A stretch of DNA of 64,000 nt from JAHEZL01 sp964406465 (GTDB lineage Bacteria; Bacteroidota; Bacteroidia; Flavobacteriales_C; GCA-002722245): the NCBI GenBank assembly GCA_964406465.1, contig CAYORT010000005.1, positions 62,001 through 126,000 of the forward strand, given 5' to 3'. The notes under the pieces are model-generated. The model was not told where the DNA came from and ran no database searches. It saw nothing but the letters and a program-made list of their open reading frames with translations. Of the stretch, positions 35,087 to 44,655 are shown in pieces (the first letter of the stretch is position 1; each line of letters opens with the position of its first letter). The position numbers and the translations under genes are program-made.

Positions 35087-37693
35087 GTGCAAGAAAAGCC
35101 AACCAAAGATAAAAACGAAACGCCATTAATGAAGCAATATAATGGCGTAAAGGAAAAGTATCCAGATGCTTTGGTATTGTTTCGTGTAGGCGATTTTTAT
35201 GAGACTTTTGGTGAAGATGCTATAAAAACCTCAAAGATTTTAGGAATTGTTCTTACAAAACGGTCTAATGGAACTGCTTCTGAGGTTGCTCTAGCTGGCT
35301 TTCCTCATCATTCATTAGAGACATATCTCCCAAAGTTGGTGAAGGCTGGACAACGTGTTGCTGTTTGCGATCAGTTGGAAGATCCAAAAATGACCAAAAC
35401 TATTGTAAAGCGCGGAGTGACCGAAGTTGTTACTCCGGGGGTTGCTATAAGCGACAGGGTTTTAGAACATAAAAGCAATAATTATTTAGCTGCAGTTACA
35501 ATTGAAAGGTCAAAGGCAGGATTAGCTTTGGTAGATATAAGTACCGGTGAATTGTATGTTACCGAAGGAGAGTTTAGTTATATTGCTAAAACACTTAATA
35601 GCTTTCAACCCAAAGAAGTTCTTTTTGCTAAAAATAAATTACAAAGATTCAATGAGTTGTTTGGCGGTCGGTACTATACTTATGGTTTGGAAGATTGGGT
35701 TTTTGGTGAAGATTATGCTAAAGAACAAATTCAAAAACAATTTGAAACCGACAGCTTAAAGGGCTATGGAATTGATAAGGAAACCTTATCTATAATTTCA
35801 GTTGGCGCCATCATTCATTATTTGCATTACAATCAACAAGACAATTTAAAACACATCAATAAAATATCTCGCATAGTTAGCGATGATTATGTGTGGCTCG
35901 ATCCTTTTACCATTCGCAATTTAGAATTGGTTTATTCGCCCAATGTGGGTGCAATTACTTTGTTGGATATTATCGATCAAACACTCACACCTATGGGAGG
36001 AAGGATGCTGCGTAAGTGGTTGGTTTTACCTCTAAAGGATAAAAAGAAGATTAATCAGCGACATGAAGTCGTTTCGTATTTACTTAAAAACAGAGAAAAA
36101 GCCGATGATATTCGTCGCATTTTAAGTGTTATAAGTGATATCGAACGTATTGCCTCTAAAATAGCAATGGCGCGTGTTTCACCAAAAGAGATATGGCTAT
36201 TGAAAGAATCATTGGTTGCAATTTCTAAATTGAAACTTTTGAATGATCCCGCTTCAGAGGTGTTTTCGAATCTAATGAATGAGCTTAATGATTGCTTGGC
36301 ATTTATTCAACAAGTAGAAAAGATAATGTATCCAGAGCCTCCTTCGGTGGTGGGCAAGGGTAGATTAATTGCTGATGGAGTCGACAAAGCATTGGATGAA
36401 TACAGAACCTTATCTACCGACTCTAAAAATTATTTGCTTGATGTTCAAAAAAGAGAAAGCGAGCAAACTGGAATTTCTTCATTAAAGATTTCATACAATA
36501 ATGTGTTTGGTTACTTCATTGAAGTGCGTCATACACATAAAGATAAAGTGCCATCTACTTGGATTCGTAAACAAACATTGGTGAACGCAGAAAGGTACAT
36601 TACCGAAGAGTTAAAAGAGTTTGAAACAAAGATACTTCAGGCGGAAGATAAAATAAATGAAATAGAAAATCGACTGTACAATGAGTTGGTTTCTGAAGCA
36701 GCAAATTACATTTCTATTTTGCAGAAAAACGCATCGCTTATTGGTATGCTAGATTGTTTGGTTGGTTTCGCAAAACAAGCTTTAGATAACGATTACGTTC
36801 GACCCGAAATTGACGATTCTTTAGAGATTGATATTAAAGACGGCAGACATCCAGTGATTGAGAAGAATTTGCCTTTGGGAGAGAAATATGTGGCCAATGA
36901 TATTTTTTTAGATGATAAAGAGCAGCAAATTATAATGGTTACTGGTCCGAATATGTCGGGTAAATCGGCTCTCTTGCGTCAAACAGCCTTGATTGTACTC
37001 TTGGCTCAAATTGGTTCTTTTGTGCCGGCTAAGAAGGCTAAAATAGGTGTAGTCGATAAAATTTTTACTAGAGTAGGAGCTTCAGATAACATTTCTACAG
37101 GAGAATCTACATTCATGGTGGAAATGAATGAGACAGCCAATATTCTCAATAATCTTTCTGAGCGTTCATTAATTCTCTTAGATGAAATTGGTAGAGGAAC
37201 CAGCACTTACGATGGTATTTCAATCGCCTGGTCGATTGCCGAGTATATTCATGAATATCCTTTATTTAAATCAAAAACATTATTTGCTACACATTACCAC
37301 GAACTCAATGAAATGACCAATCTTTTTGAGAGAGTAAAAAATTATCATGTTTCGGTAAAAGAAGTGGATGCGAAAATTATCTTTTTAAGAAAGTTAGTGC
37401 CTGGTGGTAGTGAGCATAGTTTTGGTATTCATGTGGCGAAGTTGTCTGGCTTACCCAAATTGGTGATTAATAAAGCCAATGCGGTGTTAAAGAAGTTAGA
37501 GGAGCAGCGCGAAACCACAGAATCTCCTAAGTTGGCTAAAGTAGAAAGCAATGATATGCAACTGAGTTTTTTCCAACTCGACGATCCTTTGCTTGATGAA
37601 ATAAAAGAAGATTTAAAAAGTTTAGATATTAATACACTCACGCCAGTAGAGGCTTTGATGAAGTTGAGTGAAATTAAAAAGAGGTTGGGTTAG
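35087..37693 (+). CDS. mutS: DNA mismatch repair protein MutS
   Basis: MutS recognises mismatches and starts repair. The 868 residues are the usual length. The mismatch-binding F-x-E motif is F37-Y38-E39 in VGDFYETFGEDA. The ATPase domain has Walker A GPNMSGKSALLRQ, Walker B ILLDEIGRGTSTYDG and the ATHYHEL switch. The start is GTG at 35087, 20-30 residues before the conserved DALVLFRVGDFY as in other MutS. The 3' end overlaps a small convergent membrane-protein gene by 4 bp. Confidence 0.97.
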   Translation: MQEKPTKDKNETPLMKQYNGVKEKYPDALVLFRVGDFYETFGEDAIKTSKILGIVLTKRSNGTASEVALAGFPHHSLETYLPKLVKAGQRVAVCDQLEDPKMTKTIVKRGVTEVVTPGVAISDRVLEHKSNNYLAAVTIERSKAGLALVDISTGELYVTEGEFSYIAKTLNSFQPKEVLFAKNKLQRFNELFGGRYYTYGLEDWVFGEDYAKEQIQKQFETDSLKGYGIDKETLSIISVGAIIHYLHYNQQDNLKHINKISRIVSDDYVWLDPFTIRNLELVYSPNVGAITLLDIIDQTLTPMGGRMLRKWLVLPLKDKKKINQRHEVVSYLLKNREKADDIRRILSVISDIERIASKIAMARVSPKEIWLLKESLVAISKLKLLNDPASEVFSNLMNELNDCLAFIQQVEKIMYPEPPSVVGKGRLIADGVDKALDEYRTLSTDSKNYLLDVQKRESEQTGISSLKISYNNVFGYFIEVRHTHKDKVPSTWIRKQTLVNAERYITEELKEFETKILQAEDKINEIENRLYNELVSEAANYISILQKNASLIGMLDCLVGFAKQALDNDYVRPEIDDSLEIDIKDGRHPVIEKNLPLGEKYVANDIFLDDKEQQIIMVTGPNMSGKSALLRQTALIVLLAQIGSFVPAKKAKIGVVDKIFTRVGASDNISTGESTFMVEMNETANILNNLSERSLILLDEIGRGTSTYDGISIAWSIAEYIHEYPLFKSKTLFATHYHELNEMTNLFERVKNYHVSVKEVDAKIIFLRKLVPGGSEHSFGIHVAKLSGLPKLVINKANAVLKKLEEQRETTESPKLAKVESNDMQLSFFQLDDPLLDEIKEDLKSLDINTLTPVEALMKLSEIKKRLG

Positions 37694-37881
37694 AAGAAGC
37701 GCATCAATCTTACAACGCCCATGAATCCTACTAAAAACAATAGAATCACAATCACTGTTTTGTAGGCTCCTTTAAAGAGTTTAGGATTCTTTTTAATGTC
37801 TTTTCGGTAAGCGAATACCAATCCACTGATGAATACCAAAACGAAAAATAAAATGAAATATAATCTGCCTTCTGTGAACAT
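37690..37881 (-). CDS. Small membrane protein (63 aa)
   Basis: MFTEGRLYFILFFVLVFISGLVFAYRKD begins with a first transmembrane helix (about 8-24), then a short basic loop with Lys and Tyr (KKNPKLFKGAYK) and a second helix (about 42-60). I recall similar short proteins in other Bacteroidota, but no function. It overlaps the mutS stop by 4 bp. Kept because the amphipathic design is protein-like and it abuts the pirin gene in the same direction (16-bp gap). Confidence 0.65.
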   Translation of the reverse strand: MFTEGRLYFILFFVLVFISGLVFAYRKDIKKNPKLFKGAYKTVIVILLFLVGFMGVVRLMRFF

Positions 37882-37897
37882 TTGGTAAAGATAATAT

Positions 37898-38611
37898 TTA
37901 TTTCAGCATAGGCACTTCTATGAGCAGCACTTCACTGTCGCCTAAACTTTTATAATCAAAGGAAGTACATTCCCAAATGCCTAAAGCATCTCTTTCATTG
38001 AGTTCGTTCCCAGCCACAATGGCCTTGCCTTTTAGCATAAAAGCATACACTCCATTTCCATCTTTTTTCAATGTGTAATTGTACTTTTTATCAGTAGAAA
38101 AGGCGCCAATGTGAAACCACGCTTTTTGATGTATCCAAACTCCTTCGTCATCAAAGTAGGGAGATAGAATTTGCTGAAATCTATTGATTCGGTCCTCTGG
38201 TTCTAGGCTAATTTGATCATAGCGAGGATTAACATCTTGAACATCTGGAATAATCCAAATTTGCAAAAATTTCACCTCTCTGTCGTCATTCTTATTGTAT
38301 TCACTGTGTTCTATGCCGGTGCCAGCACTCATCACTTGAATGTCTCCTTTCTTAATCACAGTGACATTTCCCATGCTGTCTTTATGTTCCAAATCACCTT
38401 CTAATGGTATTGAAATGATTTCCATATTTTGATGCGGATGTGTACCAAAACCTGCACCAGCGGCAACAGTATCATCGTTTAACACTCGTAATGCACCAAA
38501 ATGTATCTTTTGGGGATTATAGTAGTTGGCAAAACTAAAGCTATGATGCGATTTCAACCAACCGTGATTAGCGTGTCCGCGCGTAGAAGATGGATGCAAT
38601 ATAGTTTTCAT
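37898..38611 (-). CDS. Pirin-family protein (YhaK-like quercetinase-type cupin)
   Basis: A 237-residue bicupin of the pirin family. The N-terminal cupin has the start motif RGHANHGWLKSHHSFSFANYY and the metal-binding set GTHPHQNMEIISIPLEG and GTGIEHSEYN (histidines and glutamate of pirin). Some bacterial pirins act as quercetin dioxygenases or redox sensors; the physiological substrate is unknown here. It lies upstream of the small membrane-protein gene in the same direction. Confidence 0.9.
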   Translation of the reverse strand: MKTILHPSSTRGHANHGWLKSHHSFSFANYYNPQKIHFGALRVLNDDTVAAGAGFGTHPHQNMEIISIPLEGDLEHKDSMGNVTVIKKGDIQVMSAGTGIEHSEYNKNDDREVKFLQIWIIPDVQDVNPRYDQISLEPEDRINRFQQILSPYFDDEGVWIHQKAWFHIGAFSTDKKYNYTLKKDGNGVYAFMLKGKAIVAGNELNERDALGIWECTSFDYKSLGDSEVLLIEVPMLK

Positions 38612-38800
38612 AAGTTCTGCTTAGGTTTATGAATTTATAATACAATCATTAAGTTACTGTTTTTTTTAATGCCAAACATCAAGATAAATAAATTGAAATA
38701 TTGTTTCCATGATAGTTTTTCAAACTTTGATTCTGGCAAGAATTTTAAATTTTCATTAGTATTTTACAGTGCGGTTTATGCCGCCATCGATCATCATATT

Positions 38801-39102
38801 TGTAGAGTTTATTTTTATAAATGGGAAAAAATGATCGATTGGCTTTGCGTTTACAAGAACTCAATAAAATGCCAAATGCTTCATACCAAACTTTGCAAAA
38901 GGCCATTGAAAACCCCGATGCTGAAATTTGCGCTAATAGCATTATTTCACTCATCAAAACTGCCACTTATTTGCTAAGCAAACAACTGTTTTATTTGGAG
39001 CAAAATTTTGTGAAGCACGGTGGTTTGAAAGAGAGTATGTTTAAAGCGAGGTTGAACGCGAGGGGTAAGTCGTGGTTGGAAAGAGGACTTTGGGGACTTT
39101 GA
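38801..39102 (+). pseudogene. Remnant of a four-helix-bundle suffix-domain protein
   Basis: The frame from ATG 38821 encodes 93 residues that match the C-terminal suffix domain of four-helix-bundle proteins (relatives of the 23S rRNA intervening-sequence protein): NDRLALRLQELNK, ANSIISLIKTATYLLSKQLFYLEQNFV and GGLKESMFKARLNARGKS. The preceding family residues (W-E-K) are read in another frame just before a run of six A (38825-38830), which suggests a one-base slip. The N-terminal bundle that should precede is absent, as the pirin gene begins about 200 bp upstream. The 3' end runs into a 9-mer repeat array. An intact short protein cannot be excluded. Confidence 0.55.
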
Positions 39103-39180
39103 GGACTTTGAGGACATTGATGACCTTTAGATAGTACTTCACTCAAGGTCTTCAAGGTCGCCAGCGTCTTTAAGGTCTTC
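39083..39180. repeat. Tandem 9-mer array in inverted arrangement
   Basis: Five consecutive 9-base units of consensus GAGGACTTT (39083-39127) are followed, after a 17-base spacer, by four inverted units of consensus AAGGTCTTC (39145-39180). The two arms can form a long imperfect stem. The stop codon of the upstream remnant lies in the first arm. Confidence 0.7.
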
Positions 39181-39198
39181 TATTGCAATAAATACAAA

Positions 39199-39224
39199 AA
39201 AAGGGCGAATTCTATCGCCCTTTT
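39199..39224 (-). terminator. Intrinsic terminator after sucB
   Basis: AAAAGGGCGA (39199-39208) pairs with TCGCCCTTTT (39215-39224), a perfect 10-bp stem, with a T-rich stretch after it on the minus strand. It ends 25 bp from the sucB stop. Confidence 0.8.
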
Positions 39225-39249
39225 CACTTGTGATAAATTATGATTTCCT

Positions 39250-40497
39250 CTACAACCCCAACAAAATCTCCTCAGCGCTTTTCGCACCCAACAGCATTTT
39301 ACCAGGATTCTCTAACATTTCTTTTACTTTCACCAAGAAACCTACCGATTCTTTACCATCGATGATTCTGTGGTCGTAGCTTAAAGCAACGTACATGATA
39401 GGACGAATCACAATTTGTCCGTCAACCACTACTGCACGTTCAACTATATTGTGCATACCTAAAATTGCAGATTGAGGAGGATTGATGATTGGAGTAGATA
39501 ACATTGAACCAAACACACCCCCGTTGGTGATAGTGAATGTTCCTCCAGTCATATCTTCAATAGATAATTTACCATCACGCGCTTTCAAAGCCAAACGTTT
39601 GATTTCAGCTTCAATTTGTGCTAAGCTCATTTGCTCTGCATTTCTCAATACAGGTACCATTAATCCTTTTGGAGAGCTAACAGCAATAGCTACATCGGCG
39701 TAGTCGAATGATACGATGTCAGTTCCATCAATCATTGAGTTTACACCGGGGTACAATCTCAACGCTTCGGTAACCGCTTTAGTAAAGAAACTCATGAAAC
39801 CTAAGTTTACATCGTGTTTCTTAGCGAAAGCATCTTTATACTTTTTACGAATATCCATTATAGGCTTCATGTCAACTTCATTGAAGGTAGTCAACATTGC
39901 TGTTTCTTGTTTTACAGAAACCAAACGCTCAGATAATTTCTTACGCAATGCGCTCATTTTATGACGCTCAGTATCACGTGAACCGCCCCAACCTTGTCCA
40001 ACCTGACTAGCATCAACACCTGAAGTAATATAGTTCACCACATCAGATTTTGTTACTCTTCCGCCTTTTCCTGTTCCATTAACTTTACCAGCAGCAACAC
40101 CGTTTTCATCCATTAATTTCTTTGCAGATACAGATGGGTGTCCGGCAGCATAAGAAGCTTCAACTTTAGCCTCAGCCTTTGGAGCTTCTTCTTTTTTAGC
40201 AGGAGCAGCAGCAACCACTTCTTTTTTAGGAGCAGCAGGAGCACCAGCAGGTTTTGCAGCAGCAGTATCAATCTGACAAACTACAGCACCCACTTTAACA
40301 GTAGTACCAGCTTCAACTAATATTTTTACGGCACCAGCTTCTTCAGCAACCAATTCAAGCGTTGCTTTATCAGAATCGATTTCACCAATTACATCATCTT
40401 TTTCAACCCAGTCACCATTTTGTTTAACCCAGTTTGCAATTTCCACTTCTGTGATTGATTCGCCGGGAGAAGGAACTTTAACGTCTTTAATTGCCAT
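39250..40497 (-). CDS. sucB: 2-oxoglutarate dehydrogenase E2 (dihydrolipoyl succinyltransferase)
   Basis: E2 passes the succinyl group from E1 to coenzyme A in the citric acid cycle. Of its 415 residues, 1-76 form the lipoyl domain with Lys44 in EIDSDKATLEL. An Ala/Pro/Lys-rich linker (about 77-115) leads to the peripheral subunit-binding domain (HPSVSAKKLMDENGV...GRVTKSDV), then the acyltransferase core with catalytic His376 and Asp380 in SYDHRIIDG. It follows sucA by 43 bp of A/T-rich repeats, forming a sucA-sucB operon read from right to left. Confidence 0.96.
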   Translation of the reverse strand: MAIKDVKVPSPGESITEVEIANWVKQNGDWVEKDDVIGEIDSDKATLELVAEEAGAVKILVEAGTTVKVGAVVCQIDTAAAKPAGAPAAPKKEVVAAAPAKKEEAPKAEAKVEASYAAGHPSVSAKKLMDENGVAAGKVNGTGKGGRVTKSDVVNYITSGVDASQVGQGWGGSRDTERHKMSALRKKLSERLVSVKQETAMLTTFNEVDMKPIMDIRKKYKDAFAKKHDVNLGFMSFFTKAVTEALRLYPGVNSMIDGTDIVSFDYADVAIAVSSPKGLMVPVLRNAEQMSLAQIEAEIKRLALKARDGKLSIEDMTGGTFTITNGGVFGSMLSTPIINPPQSAILGMHNIVERAVVVDGQIVIRPIMYVALSYDHRIIDGKESVGFLVKVKEMLENPGKMLLGAKSAEEILLGL

Positions 40498-40540
40498 GAC
40501 TTTTACCTTTAATTCTTAATTATAAATTCTTAATTTTTAA

Positions 40541-43285
40541 TTATTTCACTGCTACTAATTTTGCGTGAGAGAAAACTTTATCGAATAATGCTTTCACACG
40601 TTTTTCGTGGCGTTTAGATGAACCTGTTGCTGGTGAAGCCGATTCAGGAATAGATATTACATCTAATTTAATTCCTTTGAATTTGCGAACCATGAAAGAC
40701 CATGCTCCCATGTTTTCTGGCTCCTCTTGCAACCAGAAATATTTCTCAGCTTTTTTGTATTTAGCAATGATAGCATCCACTTGTTGTTGAGGGAAAGGAT
40801 ACATTTGCTCTAAACGAACAACAGCAATATTTTTAAATTCACCTACTGCTTGTTTTTTGTCCATGTAATCGTAATAAACTTTACCAGTACAGAACATTAC
40901 GGTATCAACATCTGCAGCCTTAACAGAAGCGTCATCAATCACCTCTTGGAAAGAACCTTTAGTTAAATCTTCAACTGTTGATACACACGCAGGGAATCTC
41001 AATAATTTTTTAGGAGTAAACACCACCAATGGTTTGCGGAATTCGCGTTTCAATTGACGACGCAATACGTGGAAGAAGTTAGCAGGAGTAGAGGCATCTA
41101 CAATTTGCATGTTGTTACGTGCTGCTAGTTGTAAGAATCTTTCCATTCTTGCTGAAGAGTGCTCGGCACCCTGACCTTCATAGCCGTGAGGCATCAGCAT
41201 CACCAAACCGTTTTGACACTTCCACTTATCTTCAGTTGCAGAGATAAACTGGTCGATGATGATTTGCGCACCATTGTTAAAGTCACCAAACTGAGCTTCC
41301 CAAATGGTTAAGGTGTTTGGAGTGCTCAAGGCATAACCATATTCAAAACCTAACACACCATATTCAGATAAAAATGAGTTATGGATATTGATTTTAGCAG
41401 GTTGTTTCGGGTCAATATTATTTAAGTTGCAGTATTCTTGCTCAGATTCTTCTACTTTCAATACCGCATGACGGTGAGAGAAAGTACCACGCTCTACATC
41501 TTGTCCGGTGAAACGCACAGGATGTCCTTCCATCATCAAAGTACCGTACGCCAACAATTCACACATACCCCAATCTAATTGATTGGTTTCGGTGATCATT
41601 GCTTTTCTCTTTTCTAGTTCCTTATCAATTTTTTTGATGAACTTCATGTCACTAGGAGTAGTGTATAAAGCCTCAGCTACTTTCAATAAAGCCTTTTTAT
41701 CAACGCCAGTTTCAGGAGATTTTACGAAATCTTCATCGGTTGATTTGCGGAAACCTTCCCAATAATCTTTTAAGAATGAAGTGATTTTAGATTTTTCAAT
41801 TTCTTTAGCCTCTGCCAATCTAGCATTCAATTCATCTTGGAATTTTTGTTCCATTTCCTTAGCCATAGCCGCTTCTAAAACACCTTCTTCCATTAATTTT
41901 TTAACGTAAATAGTGCGCGGATCTGGGTGATTAGCGATGATTTTGTATAGCAAAGGTTGAGTATATCTTGGTTCATCACCTTCATTGTGACCGTGTTTAC
42001 GGTAGCACAACATATCGATGAAAACATCTCTCTTGTATTTTTGGCGGTATTCCATAGCCAAGTTAATGGTGTGGGTCATTGCTTCTGCGTCGTCTCCATT
42101 TACGTGGAAAACAGGACACAAAGTAACTTTAGCGATATCAGTACAATAAGTAGATGAACGCGCATCAAGGTAGTTGGTGGTGAAACCTACCTGATTGTTA
42201 ATCACGATGTGTATAGTTCCGCCGGTTTTATAAGCCTTTAATTGAGCCATTTGAACCACTTCGTAAACTATACCTTGTCCGGCAATAGCCGCATCACCGT
42301 GAATCAATATCGGACAAACCTTATTCAAATCACCGCCCAATTGGTTGTCTAATTTTGCTTTAGCGATACCTTCTACCACCGGGTCAACCGCTTCTAAGTG
42401 AGAAGGGTTAGGCGATAGAGTCAAACGAACATTTTTACCAATATCGGTTTTGATGTCGCAAGTATAGCCCATGTGGTATTTCACGTCACCATCAAAAAGG
42501 TTGTCGTCTTCGTAATCTTTAGAGTCGAATTCAGAGAAAATTTCTTTGTAAGTTTTGTAGAAAATGTTCGCTAAAACGTTCAATCTACCGCGGTGAGCCA
42601 TACCAAATACGAACTCATCGATACCTAGTTCGGCACCTTTCTCTACTACTGAATCTAAAGCTGGAATCAAAACCTCAGCTCCTTGAAGAGAGAAACGTTT
42701 TTGACCCACATATTTTTTATCTAAGAATGATTCAAAAACAACAGCCTGATTCAATTTTTTAAGAATCTGACGTTTTTGATCAACTGTAAATTTAGTTTTG
42801 TTTTTAGTGCTTTCAATTTTATCTTTCAACCAGTTGAAAGTTTCTGGGTGACGGATATAAGCGAACTCAACACCAATCGACTCGCAGTAAGTTTCTTCAA
42901 GGTGAGCAACGATATCTTTTAGTTTCGCTGCGCCCAAGCCTATGTGTTTACCAGCTTGGAAAACTGTTTCCAAATCTTTTTCAGTAAATCCGAAGTTTTC
43001 GATGGCAAGATTAGGTGAATATTGTCTTCTTGCTCTCACCGGATTGGTTTTGGTGAAAAGGTGTCCGCTTTTACGGTAAGCCTCAATCAATTCAACCACT
43101 TTAAATTCTTTAGCTACATTTTCAGGTACCGCACCATCGGTATTGAAATTAGCCTCAAAGAAGTCGAATCCAGCAAAAAACTGTTTCCAGCTAGCATCAA
43201 CAGAATCGGGGTTTTGAAGAAATTGTTGGTATAAATTCTCAATCGCGTTTACATCCGCGTTTCCTACGTATGAAAAATCACTCAT
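40541..43285 (-). CDS. sucA: 2-oxoglutarate dehydrogenase E1 component
   Basis: The thiamine-diphosphate E1 subunit, 914 residues. The N-terminal E2-binding segment (SYVGNADVNAIENLYQQFLQNPDSVDASW) is conserved. The TPP domain shows FGMAHRGRLNVLANI, the metal/TPP motif GDAAIAGQGIVYE and IVINNQVGFTTN. The transketolase-like domain has GTFSHRHAVL and LPHGYEGQGAEHSSARMER. It decarboxylates 2-oxoglutarate and loads the lipoyl group of SucB, encoded next. E3 is not nearby. Confidence 0.97.
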   Translation of the reverse strand: MSDFSYVGNADVNAIENLYQQFLQNPDSVDASWKQFFAGFDFFEANFNTDGAVPENVAKEFKVVELIEAYRKSGHLFTKTNPVRARRQYSPNLAIENFGFTEKDLETVFQAGKHIGLGAAKLKDIVAHLEETYCESIGVEFAYIRHPETFNWLKDKIESTKNKTKFTVDQKRQILKKLNQAVVFESFLDKKYVGQKRFSLQGAEVLIPALDSVVEKGAELGIDEFVFGMAHRGRLNVLANIFYKTYKEIFSEFDSKDYEDDNLFDGDVKYHMGYTCDIKTDIGKNVRLTLSPNPSHLEAVDPVVEGIAKAKLDNQLGGDLNKVCPILIHGDAAIAGQGIVYEVVQMAQLKAYKTGGTIHIVINNQVGFTTNYLDARSSTYCTDIAKVTLCPVFHVNGDDAEAMTHTINLAMEYRQKYKRDVFIDMLCYRKHGHNEGDEPRYTQPLLYKIIANHPDPRTIYVKKLMEEGVLEAAMAKEMEQKFQDELNARLAEAKEIEKSKITSFLKDYWEGFRKSTDEDFVKSPETGVDKKALLKVAEALYTTPSDMKFIKKIDKELEKRKAMITETNQLDWGMCELLAYGTLMMEGHPVRFTGQDVERGTFSHRHAVLKVEESEQEYCNLNNIDPKQPAKINIHNSFLSEYGVLGFEYGYALSTPNTLTIWEAQFGDFNNGAQIIIDQFISATEDKWKCQNGLVMLMPHGYEGQGAEHSSARMERFLQLAARNNMQIVDASTPANFFHVLRRQLKREFRKPLVVFTPKKLLRFPACVSTVEDLTKGSFQEVIDDASVKAADVDTVMFCTGKVYYDYMDKKQAVGEFKNIAVVRLEQMYPFPQQQVDAIIAKYKKAEKYFWLQEEPENMGAWSFMVRKFKGIKLDVISIPESASPATGSSKRHEKRVKALFDKVFSHAKLVAVK

Positions 43286-43308
43286 AATTGTTAGTTCTGA
43301 TTAACAGC

Positions 43309-43316
43309 CAAATGTA
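43309..43316 (-). promoter_or_regulatory. Possible -7 box for sucAB
   Basis: On the minus strand TACATTTG (43316 to 43309) fits TAnnTTTG and is 23 bases before the sucA ATG. A -33 partner at the right spacing is not visible. Confidence 0.4.
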
Positions 43317-43321
43317 ATGTT

Positions 43322-43675
43322 TTATTTAGAAAAATACTCTCTGATAACAACCTTTTTCAACTCTCTTTCTAAAATCATTTGGGTGAGGGCATCGATGGGT
43401 TGGTCTTCGTGATGCAAAGTTTTGAGCACTTTATTTTCGTCTAAGTCAATCTGGTAAAGGATATTCCATAGGGTGTGCTGCTGTTTTTCCCACAAGTAAG
43501 CCACGTGTGAAAACACCTGTTTGTAGAGTTCGTTGTAGGCTGTTTCGGTATTGCCAGAAAAAGATACCTCTTGGCTGAAAGTGCCGAAATCTTTTTGAAT
43601 TTGGGCTGCGGTTTTCTGAATGATATCAATTTTTTTTTGGAAAGGAGATAAATCTTTCAGATTGAGGGCTTCCAT
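43322..43675 (-). CDS. Conserved hypothetical protein (117 aa) coupled to polyprenyl synthase
   Basis: A soluble, helix-rich protein (QKKIDIIQKTAAQIQKDFG ... HVAYLWEKQQHTLWNILYQIDL ... QMILERELKKVVIREYF). I do not recognise a named domain. The ATG overlaps the stop of the polyprenyl synthase by one base (TAATG), so the two are translated together and this protein is the last gene of the nucleotide-sugar/isoprenoid unit. Function unknown. Confidence 0.75.
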   Translation of the reverse strand: MEALNLKDLSPFQKKIDIIQKTAAQIQKDFGTFSQEVSFSGNTETAYNELYKQVFSHVAYLWEKQQHTLWNILYQIDLDENKVLKTLHHEDQPIDALTQMILERELKKVVIREYFSK

Positions 43676-44652
43676 TATTTGGCTCTTTTAGAAACCATAT
43701 CGGCAAAAGCCCTTAATTGTAGTTTCTTGTGTTCTGGAACGTTAATGCTGTCAAGGTTTTTGTAAGCCTTGTCGTAATATTCTTGCATTTTCTTTGCTGC
43801 TAATTCTTTAACACCACAGCGGTCGTAAATAGCGGTAACCGAACGTACTTTTTCTTGAGCGTCAAAATTTTTGCTGTCTAACCATTTTAGTAATTCGGCC
43901 TTATCAGCTGCATTTGTCATTTCCAGAGCGTTGAGCAATAGATAAGTCTTTTTGTTACTTATAATATCGCCACCAATCTGTTTTCCGAATTTTTCGGGAT
44001 CTCCATATACATCTAGGTAGTCGTCCATTAATTGAAAGCCCATACCTAAATTTTCGCCGAAAGAGTAGATAGTGCAACCATCGTCTAAAGATGCATTTCC
44101 GATGATGGCACCTATTTTTAAGCTCCCGCCCAGTAAAACAGCTGTTTTTAGGCGAATCATTTCAAGATAATCTGCAACAGAAACATCAATTTGAGTTTCA
44201 AAATTCATATCGAATTGTTGACCTTCACAAACCTCTACTGCGGTGGTGTTGAATACGTCGTAAATTTCGCGAATTCTAGGAGATTTAATTTTATTGATTT
44301 GAGCGAATGCGATTACCTGCATGGCATCACCCGATAGGATTGCGGTATTGTCGTTCCATTTTTCGTGCACGGTGGGCTTACCTCTTCTTATTGGGGCATT
44401 GTCCATAATGTCATCGTGAATAAGGGTGAAATTATGAAACAATTCAACGGCTAAGGCAGCGTAGGCGCAGTCTTCCGTGTTTTCTTCAAACAAGGAGTTG
44501 GCAATAAAAATGAGTTGAGGTCTTAAGCGTTTGCCTCCTAAAGAAAGAATATATCTTATTGGCTCATACAGCTCAATTGGCGATTTTTCCAGCGAGAGTT
44601 CGGCTAGTTTTTGTTCTATGATTTGTTCGAAGTTCAGAGTAGATGTTTGCAT
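43675..44652 (-). CDS. Polyprenyl (trans-isoprenyl) diphosphate synthase
   Basis: The 325-residue enzyme extends allylic diphosphates with isopentenyl diphosphate. The first aspartate-rich motif is D80-D81-x-x-D84 (LIHDDIMDNAPIRRG) and the second D210-D211-x-x-D214 (GFQLMDDYLDVYGD). GGKRLRPQL near residue 40 binds pyrophosphate. The residues before the first motif that set chain length (ELFHNFTLIHDD) have a phenylalanine, giving a hint of a short to medium product, but this is weak. It lies between the sugar epimerase (3-bp gap) and the 117-residue gene. Confidence 0.93.
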   Translation of the reverse strand: MQTSTLNFEQIIEQKLAELSLEKSPIELYEPIRYILSLGGKRLRPQLIFIANSLFEENTEDCAYAALAVELFHNFTLIHDDIMDNAPIRRGKPTVHEKWNDNTAILSGDAMQVIAFAQINKIKSPRIREIYDVFNTTAVEVCEGQQFDMNFETQIDVSVADYLEMIRLKTAVLLGGSLKIGAIIGNASLDDGCTIYSFGENLGMGFQLMDDYLDVYGDPEKFGKQIGGDIISNKKTYLLLNALEMTNAADKAELLKWLDSKNFDAQEKVRSVTAIYDRCGVKELAAKKMQEYYDKAYKNLDSINVPEHKKLQLRAFADMVSKRAK

Positions 44653-44655
44653 TGA

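Noticed and set aside
38669..38977. Plus-strand open frame of 102 codons before the four-helix remnant
   Set aside because: No similarity to the N-terminal four-helix bundle. Only its W-E-K stretch is used in the frameshift argument.
39083..39180. CRISPR array
   Set aside because: Units are only 9 bases with no spacers and half are inverted; no cas genes nearby.
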